In this document: piece after piece, positions 55,655 to 63,988 of the stretch | Layout of the letters: every line of letters starts with the position of its first letter | Position numbering within the stretch: the first letter of the stretch is position 1 | Source: Tropicimonas marinistellae | GTDB taxonomy: Bacteria; Pseudomonadota; Alphaproteobacteria; Rhodobacterales; Rhodobacteraceae | Assembly (NCBI RefSeq): GCF_001509585.1 | Contig: NZ_LNCI01000008.1 | Location: 62,001 to 126,000 of the forward strand | Direction: 5' to 3' | Length of the DNA stretch: 64,000 nt | Program-made: the position numbers and the translations under genes | The notes under the pieces: generated by a model | What the model saw: the letters and a program-made list of their open reading frames with translations, nothing else | The model's database searches: none | Told to the model about the DNA's origin: nothing

Positions 55655-58641
55655 GAAGCATTTTCCTTCGCCGGTCCGACCGTTTCGGGGGTTGGAGCAT
55701 CGGTGAGGTCCCATTCGCCAAACCGTGCGAGATGGTCGAAATCCCCTGCGAAACTGGTGAGTTGCGCCGCCCGGATCGCGGTGTAGCCTTGCTGGCGCTT
55801 GCTGTAACGGCCGATCAGCCCGTGCAACCCTTCCCAGGTTACATCCGGCAAGCGGCCGGTATCATCCTCCATTGGCAGCATTCGGTCACCGCCGGCGGCG
55901 CCGAGCCCGATGTAGCCGAGGCCGTCGAGAACCTGCTTGCCCAAACCGGCGAAACCGTCGCGCTCCAGCATTGCGCCTTCCAGCGGTAGCTGCTTCTCGA
56001 AATGCTTCACTTCGGAGTCGCTCGGCGGTTTGCCCGATTTGTAGTCGTAGATCACGAACCGCCCGTCGTTCAGCCGATCGATCCGGTCCGGCCGTGCCGT
56101 GAGGCGGAAGTCGAGTCCCGCAAGGTCAACGCGGCCCCAATCCTCGATCAGGACCGGCGTGCCCGCGTCCAGCCGTGCAATCTCGCCGGCGACAATCCGG
56201 TCGGCCACGCTCATCAGCCGCGCGTGCCAGAGTGACTGCATGGAGGGCAGGGGGGTCGCCTCGCCGAGTACCTCCCACGCGATGTCCGACAATCGGGTGA
56301 GTGCAACCTCCATGTTGCCGTGCCACTCGGCCCGCGCCGCCAGAAACTCCTCCATGACACGATGCAGCGCCGTACCCCGAAGGCGGGCATCGGGGCTGGG
56401 CGCAACGGGGTCAAGCGGGCGTAGCCGCAGGATATGCCGCGCATAGATCGCATATGGGTCGCGGATAAGCTGAGTGATCCGGGTAACAGCCAGTTCACGC
56501 GGCCGCGCGGAAACAGGCGGGCGCGGCGAGGGGCGCGGGGCAGGGGGCACGCGCGCCTCCGGCCGGTCGAGATCGGCGGCGAGAGACAGCCAGCACTGCC
56601 CGCGCCCGCGCATCTCCGCCAACGCGGCCTTGCTTTCGGCGCCGATCCCGTCGAGCAGGTTGACCAGCCGGTTGAGCCAGCGCGAGGGCACGGTCTCCGC
56701 CTCCTCATTGCGCAGGGCGCGGCTCAGCACGACCTCCCGCGCCGCTGCGGCCATCTGGAAGTCATGCGCCGCCAGCCCGATCCGCCTGTCCGGCAGCAAA
56801 AGCCCCGCGGCCTCCCGCATCTGGCGGTTCAGCCAGGTGTCTGGGCCGGGCAGGTCCGGCCACGTTCCGTCGTTGAGCCCTGCGAGGATGGTCAAATCGG
56901 CGCTTTGAACCCGCGCTTCCAGCGTACCCCAGATCATTACGCCAGGATGGGGGCGGTTCGGGTCCTGCACCGGCACCGCACCGAGGTGGCTGCTCAGAAT
57001 ACTGGCGTAGTCGCGTGCCGCGAGCGCCCCGCCGCGTGCACCGGCGCCGGCAAGCTCCTCCATCGCTGCCCGCGCCGCCTCACCGGCCCGGCCGGACCAG
57101 AGCCGCCCGGCGCCGTCGCTCTCGCCTTCGCGCCCTCCTGGTCCCATGGCCAGCGCCTCGGCCAGCGCCAGATGCTCGGCGATATGGCTCCCGAGGTCGT
57201 TGGCCGTGCCGTGCGCGATACTGTCGAGCAGGTGCGCGAGCCATTCCGCCCAGCCTCGGCGGCCGTCATCAACGCGGGTCTTGGCCGCCCAGGCCAGGAA
57301 ATCCGCGCCGCCGGGCCGTGCGGTCGCGTGGCGGCGAAGGTACAACTCCAACTCTCGCGTCCAGCGCAAATGCGGGCCGCGTACCCCATCCGCGGAAGAC
57401 GTGATCGGGTGTTTGAGGAGCGCCAGCAGGGCGGGCAGGTCAGGGGGCGAAATCCGCAACTCGTTTGCTTGTCGCAGGAACCGGCCCGGTGCCGACTGGT
57501 GCAGCGGTTCACCGGCGCTATCATCCGGCTCGATTCCCCACCGCTGCAACGCGGCGGCCACACGTCGCGTCAGCACCCGGTCCGGCGTGATCAGCGCGGC
57601 TGTCTGACCGTCGGCCACCGCCTGCCGCAGGCGCAAGGCGACAGCGGCGGCTTCCATGCGCTGGCTTGGGGCCTCGATCAGTGTCGCGCCGGATGTCGCT
57701 TCGGCAACGCCGGTCAATGCGCGGCCTTCCCGGCGCCATTGGTCTGTGACGGGTGCGGGGCGAAGCGCGAGGGAAATCAGCCGGTTACGCTCAGGGGCAG
57801 GGGCTGGCATATCAGACCATTCTGCAATCTGTGCGGGGGTCAGCCCAAGGGCGCGCATCATCGGCCGGAACCGGTATTGCGGGTGGTCTTCGCCCTGCAT
57901 TGCCCCGTCGAGCGTGGACCAGACGTGGTGTGGCTGTTGGAAATCGTATCCGGGCAGAACCACGTATCCATGTGGAAGGCGCGCAACCGCCTCGATCAAC
58001 ATGCGAGACGGGCCGCGCGATCCCGTGGAACCGGCGATCACCACCGGATCCGCCGGCGGGTCGGTTTCCCAATGGCGTGTGAGCGTTTCAACCACCTGGC
58101 GCAAACGCGCCTCGGGGCCTGCGAGCCATTGCGGGTCCTTGCCGAAATGATCGAAAGCCGCTTCCACGATTGCGCGCCCCTGGCGCCAATGCTCGGCAAA
58201 GGCACCGACATCGAGCGCGGCCAGCGCTTCCACACCGACACCCTGTCCGTGCATCTCGTCGAGAAGATCGGCCAGTGTCTCGGCAAGGCCAAATGCGGCG
58301 GCGCGCGGGGCGAGGTCTGGAGACCGCTCAATCAGCGCAAGGATCAGCTCTGCCAGGTCCAGCCTGAGGTGCAGTTTTGGCAGGGCTGGCGGCACGTCTT
58401 CGAAGCCGGGATCCTGACCGAGATCACCGATGGTCCGCAGATGTGGCAGCAGGCGCGGCGGACCGGCGTCCAGCACCTCCCGAATCCGCCGCCGCATCCG
58501 TCCGCTGTTGGCGAAGATTGTCACGCGTGCCCAGGCGGTGGGATCTTCCGGCGGCAGGCGCCGCGCCAGACCGTCGACGAGTGCCTCGGCATACGGCACG
58601 CCAGGGGCGAGGCCGAAGAGGCGCGCCGCCGATTCAGGCAT
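55651..58641 (-). CDS. addB: Double-strand-break repair protein AddB (alphaproteobacterial type)
   Basis: 996 residues. Inactivated helicase-like subunit with an exonuclease domain at the C-terminus (FVIYDYKSGKPPSDSEV). The rest is poorly conserved but has the length and layout of alphaproteobacterial AddB, including a region at about 350-400 (TAALITPDRVLTRRVAAAL) like a helicase domain. The ATG at 58641 overlaps murU by 8 bases (ATGCCTGA). The classic AddB iron-sulfur cysteine set is not evident, as in other alphaproteobacteria. Confidence 0.93.
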   Translation of the reverse strand: MPESAARLFGLAPGVPYAEALVDGLARRLPPEDPTAWARVTIFANSGRMRRRIREVLDAGPPRLLPHLRTIGDLGQDPGFEDVPPALPKLHLRLDLAELILALIERSPDLAPRAAAFGLAETLADLLDEMHGQGVGVEALAALDVGAFAEHWRQGRAIVEAAFDHFGKDPQWLAGPEARLRQVVETLTRHWETDPPADPVVIAGSTGSRGPSRMLIEAVARLPHGYVVLPGYDFQQPHHVWSTLDGAMQGEDHPQYRFRPMMRALGLTPAQIAEWSDMPAPAPERNRLISLALRPAPVTDQWRREGRALTGVAEATSGATLIEAPSQRMEAAAVALRLRQAVADGQTAALITPDRVLTRRVAAALQRWGIEPDDSAGEPLHQSAPGRFLRQANELRISPPDLPALLALLKHPITSSADGVRGPHLRWTRELELYLRRHATARPGGADFLAWAAKTRVDDGRRGWAEWLAHLLDSIAHGTANDLGSHIAEHLALAEALAMGPGGREGESDGAGRLWSGRAGEAARAAMEELAGAGARGGALAARDYASILSSHLGAVPVQDPNRPHPGVMIWGTLEARVQSADLTILAGLNDGTWPDLPGPDTWLNRQMREAAGLLLPDRRIGLAAHDFQMAAAAREVVLSRALRNEEAETVPSRWLNRLVNLLDGIGAESKAALAEMRGRGQCWLSLAADLDRPEARVPPAPRPSPRPPVSARPRELAVTRITQLIRDPYAIYARHILRLRPLDPVAPSPDARLRGTALHRVMEEFLAARAEWHGNMEVALTRLSDIAWEVLGEATPLPSMQSLWHARLMSVADRIVAGEIARLDAGTPVLIEDWGRVDLAGLDFRLTARPDRIDRLNDGRFVIYDYKSGKPPSDSEVKHFEKQLPLEGAMLERDGFAGLGKQVLDGLGYIGLGAAGGDRMLPMEDDTGRLPDVTWEGLHGLIGRYSKRQQGYTAIRAAQLTSFAGDFDHLARFGEWDLTDAPTPETVGPAKENAS

Positions 58642-59332
58642 TGGCGGCCTCGGCCAGCATGGTTTCGGCTGTGGCAATCCCCTCCGGCGTGCCGACGTCG
58701 CACCACCCACCCGGATGCATGACGCCGAAGAGCCGGCCGCGCGCCATCAACCTGTCCCAGAGGACGTTGAGCGAAAAAGCAGCGTCGGGGATGGCCGCAA
58801 GTCCATCGGTTCGAAGGATCTGGGCTCCGGGGTAAACCGCACCGGGGCCGCGGCGCAGACGCCCCGCCTCGTCGCAGTGAAAGTCGCCTTTTCCTGCATG
58901 GCCGCGTGCCCGCTCCATTGGAACGAGGAGCAGCAGCCCGTCCATCGCTTCCGGGCGCCAGGCGGCGCGCAGTGTCTCCAGCGGGTTCGGGCCGGTCCAG
59001 ATTGCGTCGGTATTGAGAGTGAAGACGGGGCCGTCGCCGAGCATCGGCAGAGCCTGCCGCAATCCACCGCCAGTTTCCAGGATCCGGGGCGTCTCATGCG
59101 AGACCCTGACTTCGGGGCGATCCGCCAAATGCGCTGCGACCTGGTCGGCGTGGTAGTGTGTATTGACCACACACCGCGACACGCGGGCGCGGTCAACAAT
59201 ATCCAGTGCATGGTCGAGTAGCGGTCGCCCGGCCACGGGAAGAAGCGGCTTCGGCGTGTGCCGGGTCAACGTGCCCATGCGCGTGCCGAACCCGGCGGCA
59301 AAGAGCATCACGGCGTCGGGTATGTCGCGCAT
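58634..59332 (-). CDS. murU: N-acetylmuramate-1-phosphate uridylyltransferase-like MurU
   Basis: 232 residues. Nucleotidyltransferase with FAAGFGTRMGTLTRHTPKPLLPV (signature, start to end), VVNTHYHADQV and NTDAIW for the metal site. Together with the AmgK-type kinase next door it should recycle N-acetylmuramate to UDP-MurNAc, bypassing the fosfomycin-sensitive de novo route. Start uncertain: ATG at 59332 overlaps amgK by 25 bases; a second ATG at 59308 sits in TGATG and is also plausible. Confidence 0.86.
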   Translation of the reverse strand: MRDIPDAVMLFAAGFGTRMGTLTRHTPKPLLPVAGRPLLDHALDIVDRARVSRCVVNTHYHADQVAAHLADRPEVRVSHETPRILETGGGLRQALPMLGDGPVFTLNTDAIWTGPNPLETLRAAWRPEAMDGLLLLVPMERARGHAGKGDFHCDEAGRLRRGPGAVYPGAQILRTDGLAAIPDAAFSLNVLWDRLMARGRLFGVMHPGGWCDVGTPEGIATAETMLAEAANA

Positions 59333-60333
59333 AGGCGGCGGATCCTTTCGAGGCGGTCGCGGGTGGGCTCCGGCAGCGTGTCGGCAAGGAAGTCCGAAAG
59401 CCGTGTGAGCGACGGATGGGCGAGGTCCCCCTGCAGCAGGCGCCAGACGCGGGGAATGAACGCCACGTAATGCGGCTTTCCGTACTGCATCGACAGCCGT
59501 GCGAATATGCCGAGGATGCGGAGATTGCGTTGCGCCCCCAGGACGGCGCACGCCGTGCGGAAGGCAGCGGTGTCACAGCCGGCGCGCTCAATATAGTGGG
59601 CGATCATTGCGGCGCGGATGTCCGGAGGGACATCGCGCCGGGCATCCTCCAGAAGTGAAATGAGGTCATAGGCACGTGGGCCGGCGAAGGCGTCCTGAAA
59701 ATCCAAAAGTCCGACGCGCGCCGGACCCGTCCGTTCGGGCAGCCAGATGAGGTTTTCTGCGTGAAAGTCCCGAAGAGCCAAGACGGGCGTTTCCGCCGCC
59801 AGACCGACCAGCGCGTCCCGGACGATTTCCTTGCAGAGCTCGACCTCTTCCTGCGTGGCGTCGCGTCCGCAACCGGTTGCGTACCAAAGAAGAGCGAGAT
59901 CGGTGGCTTCGGCCATCTGCTCTGGACCCAGGGGCGGCAGCCCTTCAGGTGCCGGGTGCCGGTGCAGCTCCAGCAAGAGATCCGTGGCGGCGAGATAAAG
60001 CGTGGACTCCTGTGTTGGATCATCGTCCATCAGGCGCGCAAAAAGTGCATCCCCAAGGTCTTCGAGCAAGAGGTAGCCGGCCGTTTGGTCCGCCGCGAGC
60101 ACCTCGGGCGCGGACAGGCCCAGCGCGGACAGGTGTTTGGCAATCCGAAGAAATGGAGCGGTGTCATTGCCCAGGTCGGGCGGCGCATCCATGAGCACGA
60201 CGGAGTCACCGGAACCGGTCCGGGTGAGGCGTTCGTATCGCCGGCTAGAGGCATCGTCGACAAGCGGCACCGACGAGGCGCAGCTCCAGCCGGTCGAATC
60301 CAGCAGTTCCTGTCTGGCTTGAGCGCGCGTCAC
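59308..60333 (-). CDS. amgK: AmgK-type anomeric amino-sugar kinase (phosphotransferase family)
   Basis: 341 residues. Aminoglycoside-phosphotransferase fold: LLLEDLGD, the catalytic RDFHAENLIW (His/Asp/Asn) and LLDFQDAFAGPRAYDLISLL metal site. By context with murU it phosphorylates MurNAc/GlcNAc at C1 in wall recycling; family-based alternatives are antibiotic or choline kinases. The start is GTG at 60333, overlapping the tsaE stop as GTGA. Confidence 0.85.
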   Translation of the reverse strand: MTRAQARQELLDSTGWSCASSVPLVDDASSRRYERLTRTGSGDSVVLMDAPPDLGNDTAPFLRIAKHLSALGLSAPEVLAADQTAGYLLLEDLGDALFARLMDDDPTQESTLYLAATDLLLELHRHPAPEGLPPLGPEQMAEATDLALLWYATGCGRDATQEEVELCKEIVRDALVGLAAETPVLALRDFHAENLIWLPERTGPARVGLLDFQDAFAGPRAYDLISLLEDARRDVPPDIRAAMIAHYIERAGCDTAAFRTACAVLGAQRNLRILGIFARLSMQYGKPHYVAFIPRVWRLLQGDLAHPSLTRLSDFLADTLPEPTRDRLERIRRLCATYPTP

Positions 60334-60845
60334 GACGGGTTCCCAAGCTGTGTCAACTGGCGCTCAAGAGCGATCCAACGCGGATCGGTCGCCCGGATCG
60401 ACACACGTCGGCCGACTGTTTCGGGACTCAAGTCAAGTGAGACCGTCAGCGCGGCAGCAGGAGCGTCTTGACCAAGTCTGTCGGGCCACTCGACAAGGCA
60501 AATCTCCGTCTCGAAGGCGGAGTCGAGACCGAGTTCGAAAACGTCCTCTGCGCCATTCAGTCGATAAAGATCGGCGTGCCAGACCTCCACGTCGCCAAGG
60601 TCATAGACCTGCACGAGTGTGTAGGTAGGTGAGGGGACGTCTTCCCTGGGCAGATCACGACGCTGCTGGAGCGATTGAATGATCGCGCGGGCGAGATGGC
60701 TCTTACCGGCACCGATCTGTCCGGACAGAAGCAACGTGTCGCCCGGCCGCAGCACGCCGGCCAACGCGACGCCGAGCGCGTCTGTCTGTTTCGGCCCCGG
60801 GAGGGTCAGATCGAGATCAAGAGCAATGTCTGTGTCGGAACGCAT
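60330..60845 (-). CDS. tsaE: tRNA t6A-synthesis ATPase TsaE
   Basis: 171 residues. Needed with TsaB and TsaD to make N6-threonylcarbamoyl-adenosine in tRNA. P-loop LLSGQIGAGKSHLAR, then SPTYTLVQVY, HADLYRL and LVEWPDRL, all typical. Ser replaces the usual Thr after the P-loop Lys, an acceptable change. Start 60845 is chosen on homologous length; an ATG 14 codons earlier is possible and neither has a strong ribosome-binding site. Confidence 0.93.
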   Translation of the reverse strand: MRSDTDIALDLDLTLPGPKQTDALGVALAGVLRPGDTLLLSGQIGAGKSHLARAIIQSLQQRRDLPREDVPSPTYTLVQVYDLGDVEVWHADLYRLNGAEDVFELGLDSAFETEICLVEWPDRLGQDAPAAALTVSLDLSPETVGRRVSIRATDPRWIALERQLTQLGNPS

Positions 60846-60914
60846 GCGCGCAGAGTAGCGGCAAGCGATCTCCCCGCAAGCGGCCAATCGCGCACGACCC
60901 TCCTGAGTTTGCAG

Positions 60915-62507
60915 TCAGCGCTGGTGTGCCGGAGTCGCGGCCCAGACCTTCGAAGGAGCATCGACGCTGCGCCGCCCGGAAATCTTGGAGAAGCCCACAA
61001 GCGTGGCGTGGCGGGGCAGCGGTGCAAATCGGCAGTTGAGGAGGTTTCCGTCGGTTCGACGCACTTCTGCGTTCCACTCGGCGCGTTCATCCATTGAGCC
61101 AACAAAGTCTCGCAGATCGCCCCATGCGGGCGTGGGCAGGCATCGCGACTGCCAGAGCGCCGTTGCCTCCGTTACGCCGGTTTCGCCAAGCGTCGAGTCA
61201 GGATCGTGCTCCCACATTTCCCGATAGGCACGATTGGAAAGAAGCAAAACGCCGGAGGCGGAGAACACTGCAATTGCTTCGTCGACACTGTCCATGACGG
61301 ACTGGCCAAGCTCGAGTTCGGCCCGGAACCGCCTCGTGAGCGAAACCTCGTCGCTGATATCCTCGAAAAGGAACGCCACTGCCCCGTCCGGGTGAGGGCG
61401 CCCGGTCACGCGAAAGGTCTGACCGCTCGGCAGGTACCAGGTTTCCTGATAGGTGCCCGAAGCCGCGGCGCTTTCCAATTCGACGATCTGTTTTCGCCAT
61501 CCCTTGTAATTCTTCGGTTCCGGCATCCGCCGACGCTCCCGAAGCTGATCGAGGAACTCGAACAACGTTGGCCTTCCACTCAGAAACAACGGCTCAAGCC
61601 CCGAGAGGTCCGTCAGCGCGGGATTGAACAACGCAAGGCGCCGGTCCTTGTCGAATACGGCGAGCCCGGTGGGCAGATGGGCAAACGTTTTTGTGAGCGT
61701 CTGAACGAACTCGCGCAGTGACCCCTCTGCCCGCACCAGCTTGTCGGCAGGAAGTGCAAAGATGAGCGTCTCGCTCTCCTGAGCGTTGTCGTAGCTGTCG
61801 AACCAAAGTGGCTGGTCATCGTCCGGCACAGCAATCGAAAGGCGCCGCGGCGGTTCCGAAATATCCGGACCGAAAGGACGCTGATCGAAAATCCGGGGCA
61901 GGGGCCAACCAACCGTGTCTGGGTCGTCGGACACACGCCGCACCAGCTCAACATAGGCGGCATTCGCCCAGCGAACGGCCCCGGCCCCGTCCTCTTTCCA
62001 GATCAGAATCGGAGCGTCGTCGATGACATCGCGCAGCGTCTTCAACTCTCCGGTAAGCGCGGCCTGGCTGAAGCGATCGGGCAACCAGCCCTCCGCCTGC
62101 TTCGCGCTGCGCTTCTCGAAGATGGCGATGCGCGTCAAGCCACCGCGCCACTCGGCTTCAACGCGGTCGCCGGTCGCGGAATCCGTCAGCTCGATCTTCT
62201 GGAGATCGGCGAGATCGGTGATTTCCTCCCCGAAGTCGGGAAACCGCGATTCGATGACGGACAGCGTTCGCGACCAATCGTCGAGAAAGTCCGGCCCGGT
62301 GTTCAGCAGCGCGCGTGCGTCCGGAGTCGCGTCGACCATTTCCCGATCTCGGAAGAGGAACACGACGGGTTCGTCCATTTTGTCCAATGGGGTCCAGCTT
62401 ACACGGCGCGCAGGCAGGAAGTGGCCCATGAGATACAGTGCAACCGTTGCGGTACCAAACGAGGAAATCACCAGTACGAAGCCCAGTGACAGGTCGAAAA
62501 ACTGCAT
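60915..62507 (-). CDS. PAS-only membrane protein, probable DivL-like CtrA-pathway regulator
   Basis: 530 residues. One N-terminal membrane helix (about 8-31), then three or four PAS-like modules (about 45-130, 150-250, 275-370 and 385-500). The sequence ends 25 residues after the last module. No DHp, ATPase, GGDEF, EAL or other output domain is visible. A PAS protein named DivL acts on the CtrA phosphorelay and gene-transfer-agent production in Rhodobacter capsulatus; from memory it too lies near the reg genes, but I cannot verify that. It is 80 bases downstream of regB on the same strand and has a perfect CtrA box upstream. It could equally be a RegB-linked sensor. Confidence 0.75.
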   Translation of the reverse strand: MQFFDLSLGFVLVISSFGTATVALYLMGHFLPARRVSWTPLDKMDEPVVFLFRDREMVDATPDARALLNTGPDFLDDWSRTLSVIESRFPDFGEEITDLADLQKIELTDSATGDRVEAEWRGGLTRIAIFEKRSAKQAEGWLPDRFSQAALTGELKTLRDVIDDAPILIWKEDGAGAVRWANAAYVELVRRVSDDPDTVGWPLPRIFDQRPFGPDISEPPRRLSIAVPDDDQPLWFDSYDNAQESETLIFALPADKLVRAEGSLREFVQTLTKTFAHLPTGLAVFDKDRRLALFNPALTDLSGLEPLFLSGRPTLFEFLDQLRERRRMPEPKNYKGWRKQIVELESAAASGTYQETWYLPSGQTFRVTGRPHPDGAVAFLFEDISDEVSLTRRFRAELELGQSVMDSVDEAIAVFSASGVLLLSNRAYREMWEHDPDSTLGETGVTEATALWQSRCLPTPAWGDLRDFVGSMDERAEWNAEVRRTDGNLLNCRFAPLPRHATLVGFSKISGRRSVDAPSKVWAATPAHQR

Positions 62508-62519
62508 AATCGTCCGCGG

Positions 62520-62557
62520 CCCCCAAGCCGTGAGTTACGCTTCGGATCGTTTGGGGG
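62520..62557. repeat. 7-bp inverted repeat in the leader of the PAS gene
   Basis: CCCCCAA (62520-62526) and TTGGGGG (62551-62557) are perfect arms 24 bases apart, between the CtrA box and the PAS gene start on the minus strand. A leader hairpin or regulator site. Confidence 0.3.
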
Positions 62558-62562
62558 AATAG

Positions 62563-62577
62563 TTAACCTGGCGTTAA
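62563..62577. promoter_or_regulatory. Perfect CtrA box (TTAA-N7-TTAA)
   Basis: TTAA at 62563-62566, seven bases (CCTGGCG), TTAA at 62574-62577. Exact match to the consensus binding site of the cell-cycle regulator CtrA. It lies 56 bases upstream of the PAS gene start, in the gap after regB, and is part of a GTTAACC direct repeat at 11-base spacing. Such a match is expected less than once per 64 kb at this base composition. Confidence 0.6.
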
Positions 62578-62587
62578 CCGAGATGCC

Positions 62588-63988
62588 TCATCCAACCGGT
62601 ATTCGTAGGTTCTCGCCCAGACCTTCGCCTTTTGCGATATCTTCATCCGATATGTCGCTGCGTGGCCACACCACTTCGACAATCGCGCCGCTCCGGTCTG
62701 GGCGTTCTGATTCGGTCAGAAATGGATCCGCGCCGTTTGAAAACGTGAGCTCGCCGCCGGACCGTTCCAGCAATGTCTTGGCAATGAAGAGGCCAAGCCC
62801 CATTCCCTCGTACTCGGGCCGCCTTGACCGTTCGGCTTGCGACTTCCGGATACGAATGAACGGATCACCGATACGAGCAATTGCATGGGGCGGAAACCCG
62901 CGCCCGTCGTCGGCAATGCGAATGATAATCTGCGAGTCCGTCCATTTGGCGTCGACCCAGACATTCCCGACCGAAAAATCCACGGCGTTCTGCACGAGGT
63001 TCCGCAATCCGTGGATGATTTCCGGACGCCGTTGAATCGACGGTTGCCGGCTTCCGCCGCCAGCGGCGGGCGCCACATCGAAATGGATCTCCTTTCCACG
63101 GTCCTGATGCGGTTCCGCTGCCTCGCGAATGACCGTGTCGAGCGGCGCGCTCCGCATATGCAGATCGTCTTTTCCGGCCCGTCCCATCGAACGAAGAATG
63201 TCTCGACACCGGTCGGCCTGATCACGGATGAGTTGCGCGTCCTGGCGCAGATCCTCGTCGCCGTCCAATTCCTCGATCAGCTCCGAACTGACGAGCTTGA
63301 TCGTTGCCAGCGGCGTGCCCAATTCATGCGCGGCGGCCGCAACCACCCCCCCCAGATCGGTCAGTTTCTGCTCGCGCGCAAGTGCCATCTGTGTGGCTCC
63401 CAGCGCGTCAGACATGGAGTTGATCTCGCTCGCCACACGCCGCGCATAAAGAGCAAGAAACGCGATCCCGATAACGATCGCGACCCAAAAACCGAACCGG
63501 AAAATGTCCGGGATCTGCAACACGGCACCATCACTGGTTCGCAGGGGCAGAAAGAAGAAGCCAAGCAAGGTTGTCAGCAGCACGGCGACGCCGCTCAGTA
63601 TCAAAGTTGCGGGCAGGCGCAGTGCGGTTGCGGCGATCGTGACCGGGGCAAGAACCAAGAGGGCAAACGGGTTGTTCAAACCGCCGGTCAGGTACAGCAG
63701 GAACGCCAACAGCGACAGATCGAAAAGCAGAGTCAGGAGCGTCTCGTGCTCGGTAAGTCGCTTGTTCTGGGGATAGGCGAATATCGCGACCAGGTTGGCG
63801 ATAATCGCTATTCCAATCGCCATCAACGCGAGGCCGAGTTCAAGCTGGAGGTCGTAGAAAAAACTGACAACGACAATCGTTGCGAGCTGGCCGGTTATGG
63901 CAACCCAGCGCAGGACGATCATCGTGTGCAGGCGCACCCAATGGCTCCTCGACATTCCGTCAATTACGGGGAATGTAGTGTCAGCCAT
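62588..63988 (-). CDS. regB: Redox-sensing histidine kinase RegB/PrrB
   Basis: 466 residues. Master redox sensor that with RegA controls photosynthesis, respiration, CO2 and N2 fixation in relatives. Six membrane helices, the quinone-binding GGLNNPF at 102-108, phospho-accepting H221 in AAAAHELGTPL, and redox Cys261 in RCRDIL. The ATPase has QNAVDFSVG, DDGRGFPP, and the GMGLGLFIAKTLLE box. AGGAG precedes the ATG at 63988. senC and regA normally lie divergently upstream, just outside the window. Confidence 0.96.
   Translation of the reverse strand: MADTTFPVIDGMSRSHWVRLHTMIVLRWVAITGQLATIVVVSFFYDLQLELGLALMAIGIAIIANLVAIFAYPQNKRLTEHETLLTLLFDLSLLAFLLYLTGGLNNPFALLVLAPVTIAATALRLPATLILSGVAVLLTTLLGFFFLPLRTSDGAVLQIPDIFRFGFWVAIVIGIAFLALYARRVASEINSMSDALGATQMALAREQKLTDLGGVVAAAAHELGTPLATIKLVSSELIEELDGDEDLRQDAQLIRDQADRCRDILRSMGRAGKDDLHMRSAPLDTVIREAAEPHQDRGKEIHFDVAPAAGGGSRQPSIQRRPEIIHGLRNLVQNAVDFSVGNVWVDAKWTDSQIIIRIADDGRGFPPHAIARIGDPFIRIRKSQAERSRRPEYEGMGLGLFIAKTLLERSGGELTFSNGADPFLTESERPDRSGAIVEVVWPRSDISDEDIAKGEGLGENLRIPVG

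Noticed and set aside
56434-58722. 762-codon open frame antisense to addB
   Set aside because: No family resemblance, no ribosome-binding site of note, and the opposite strand encodes a full-length AddB.
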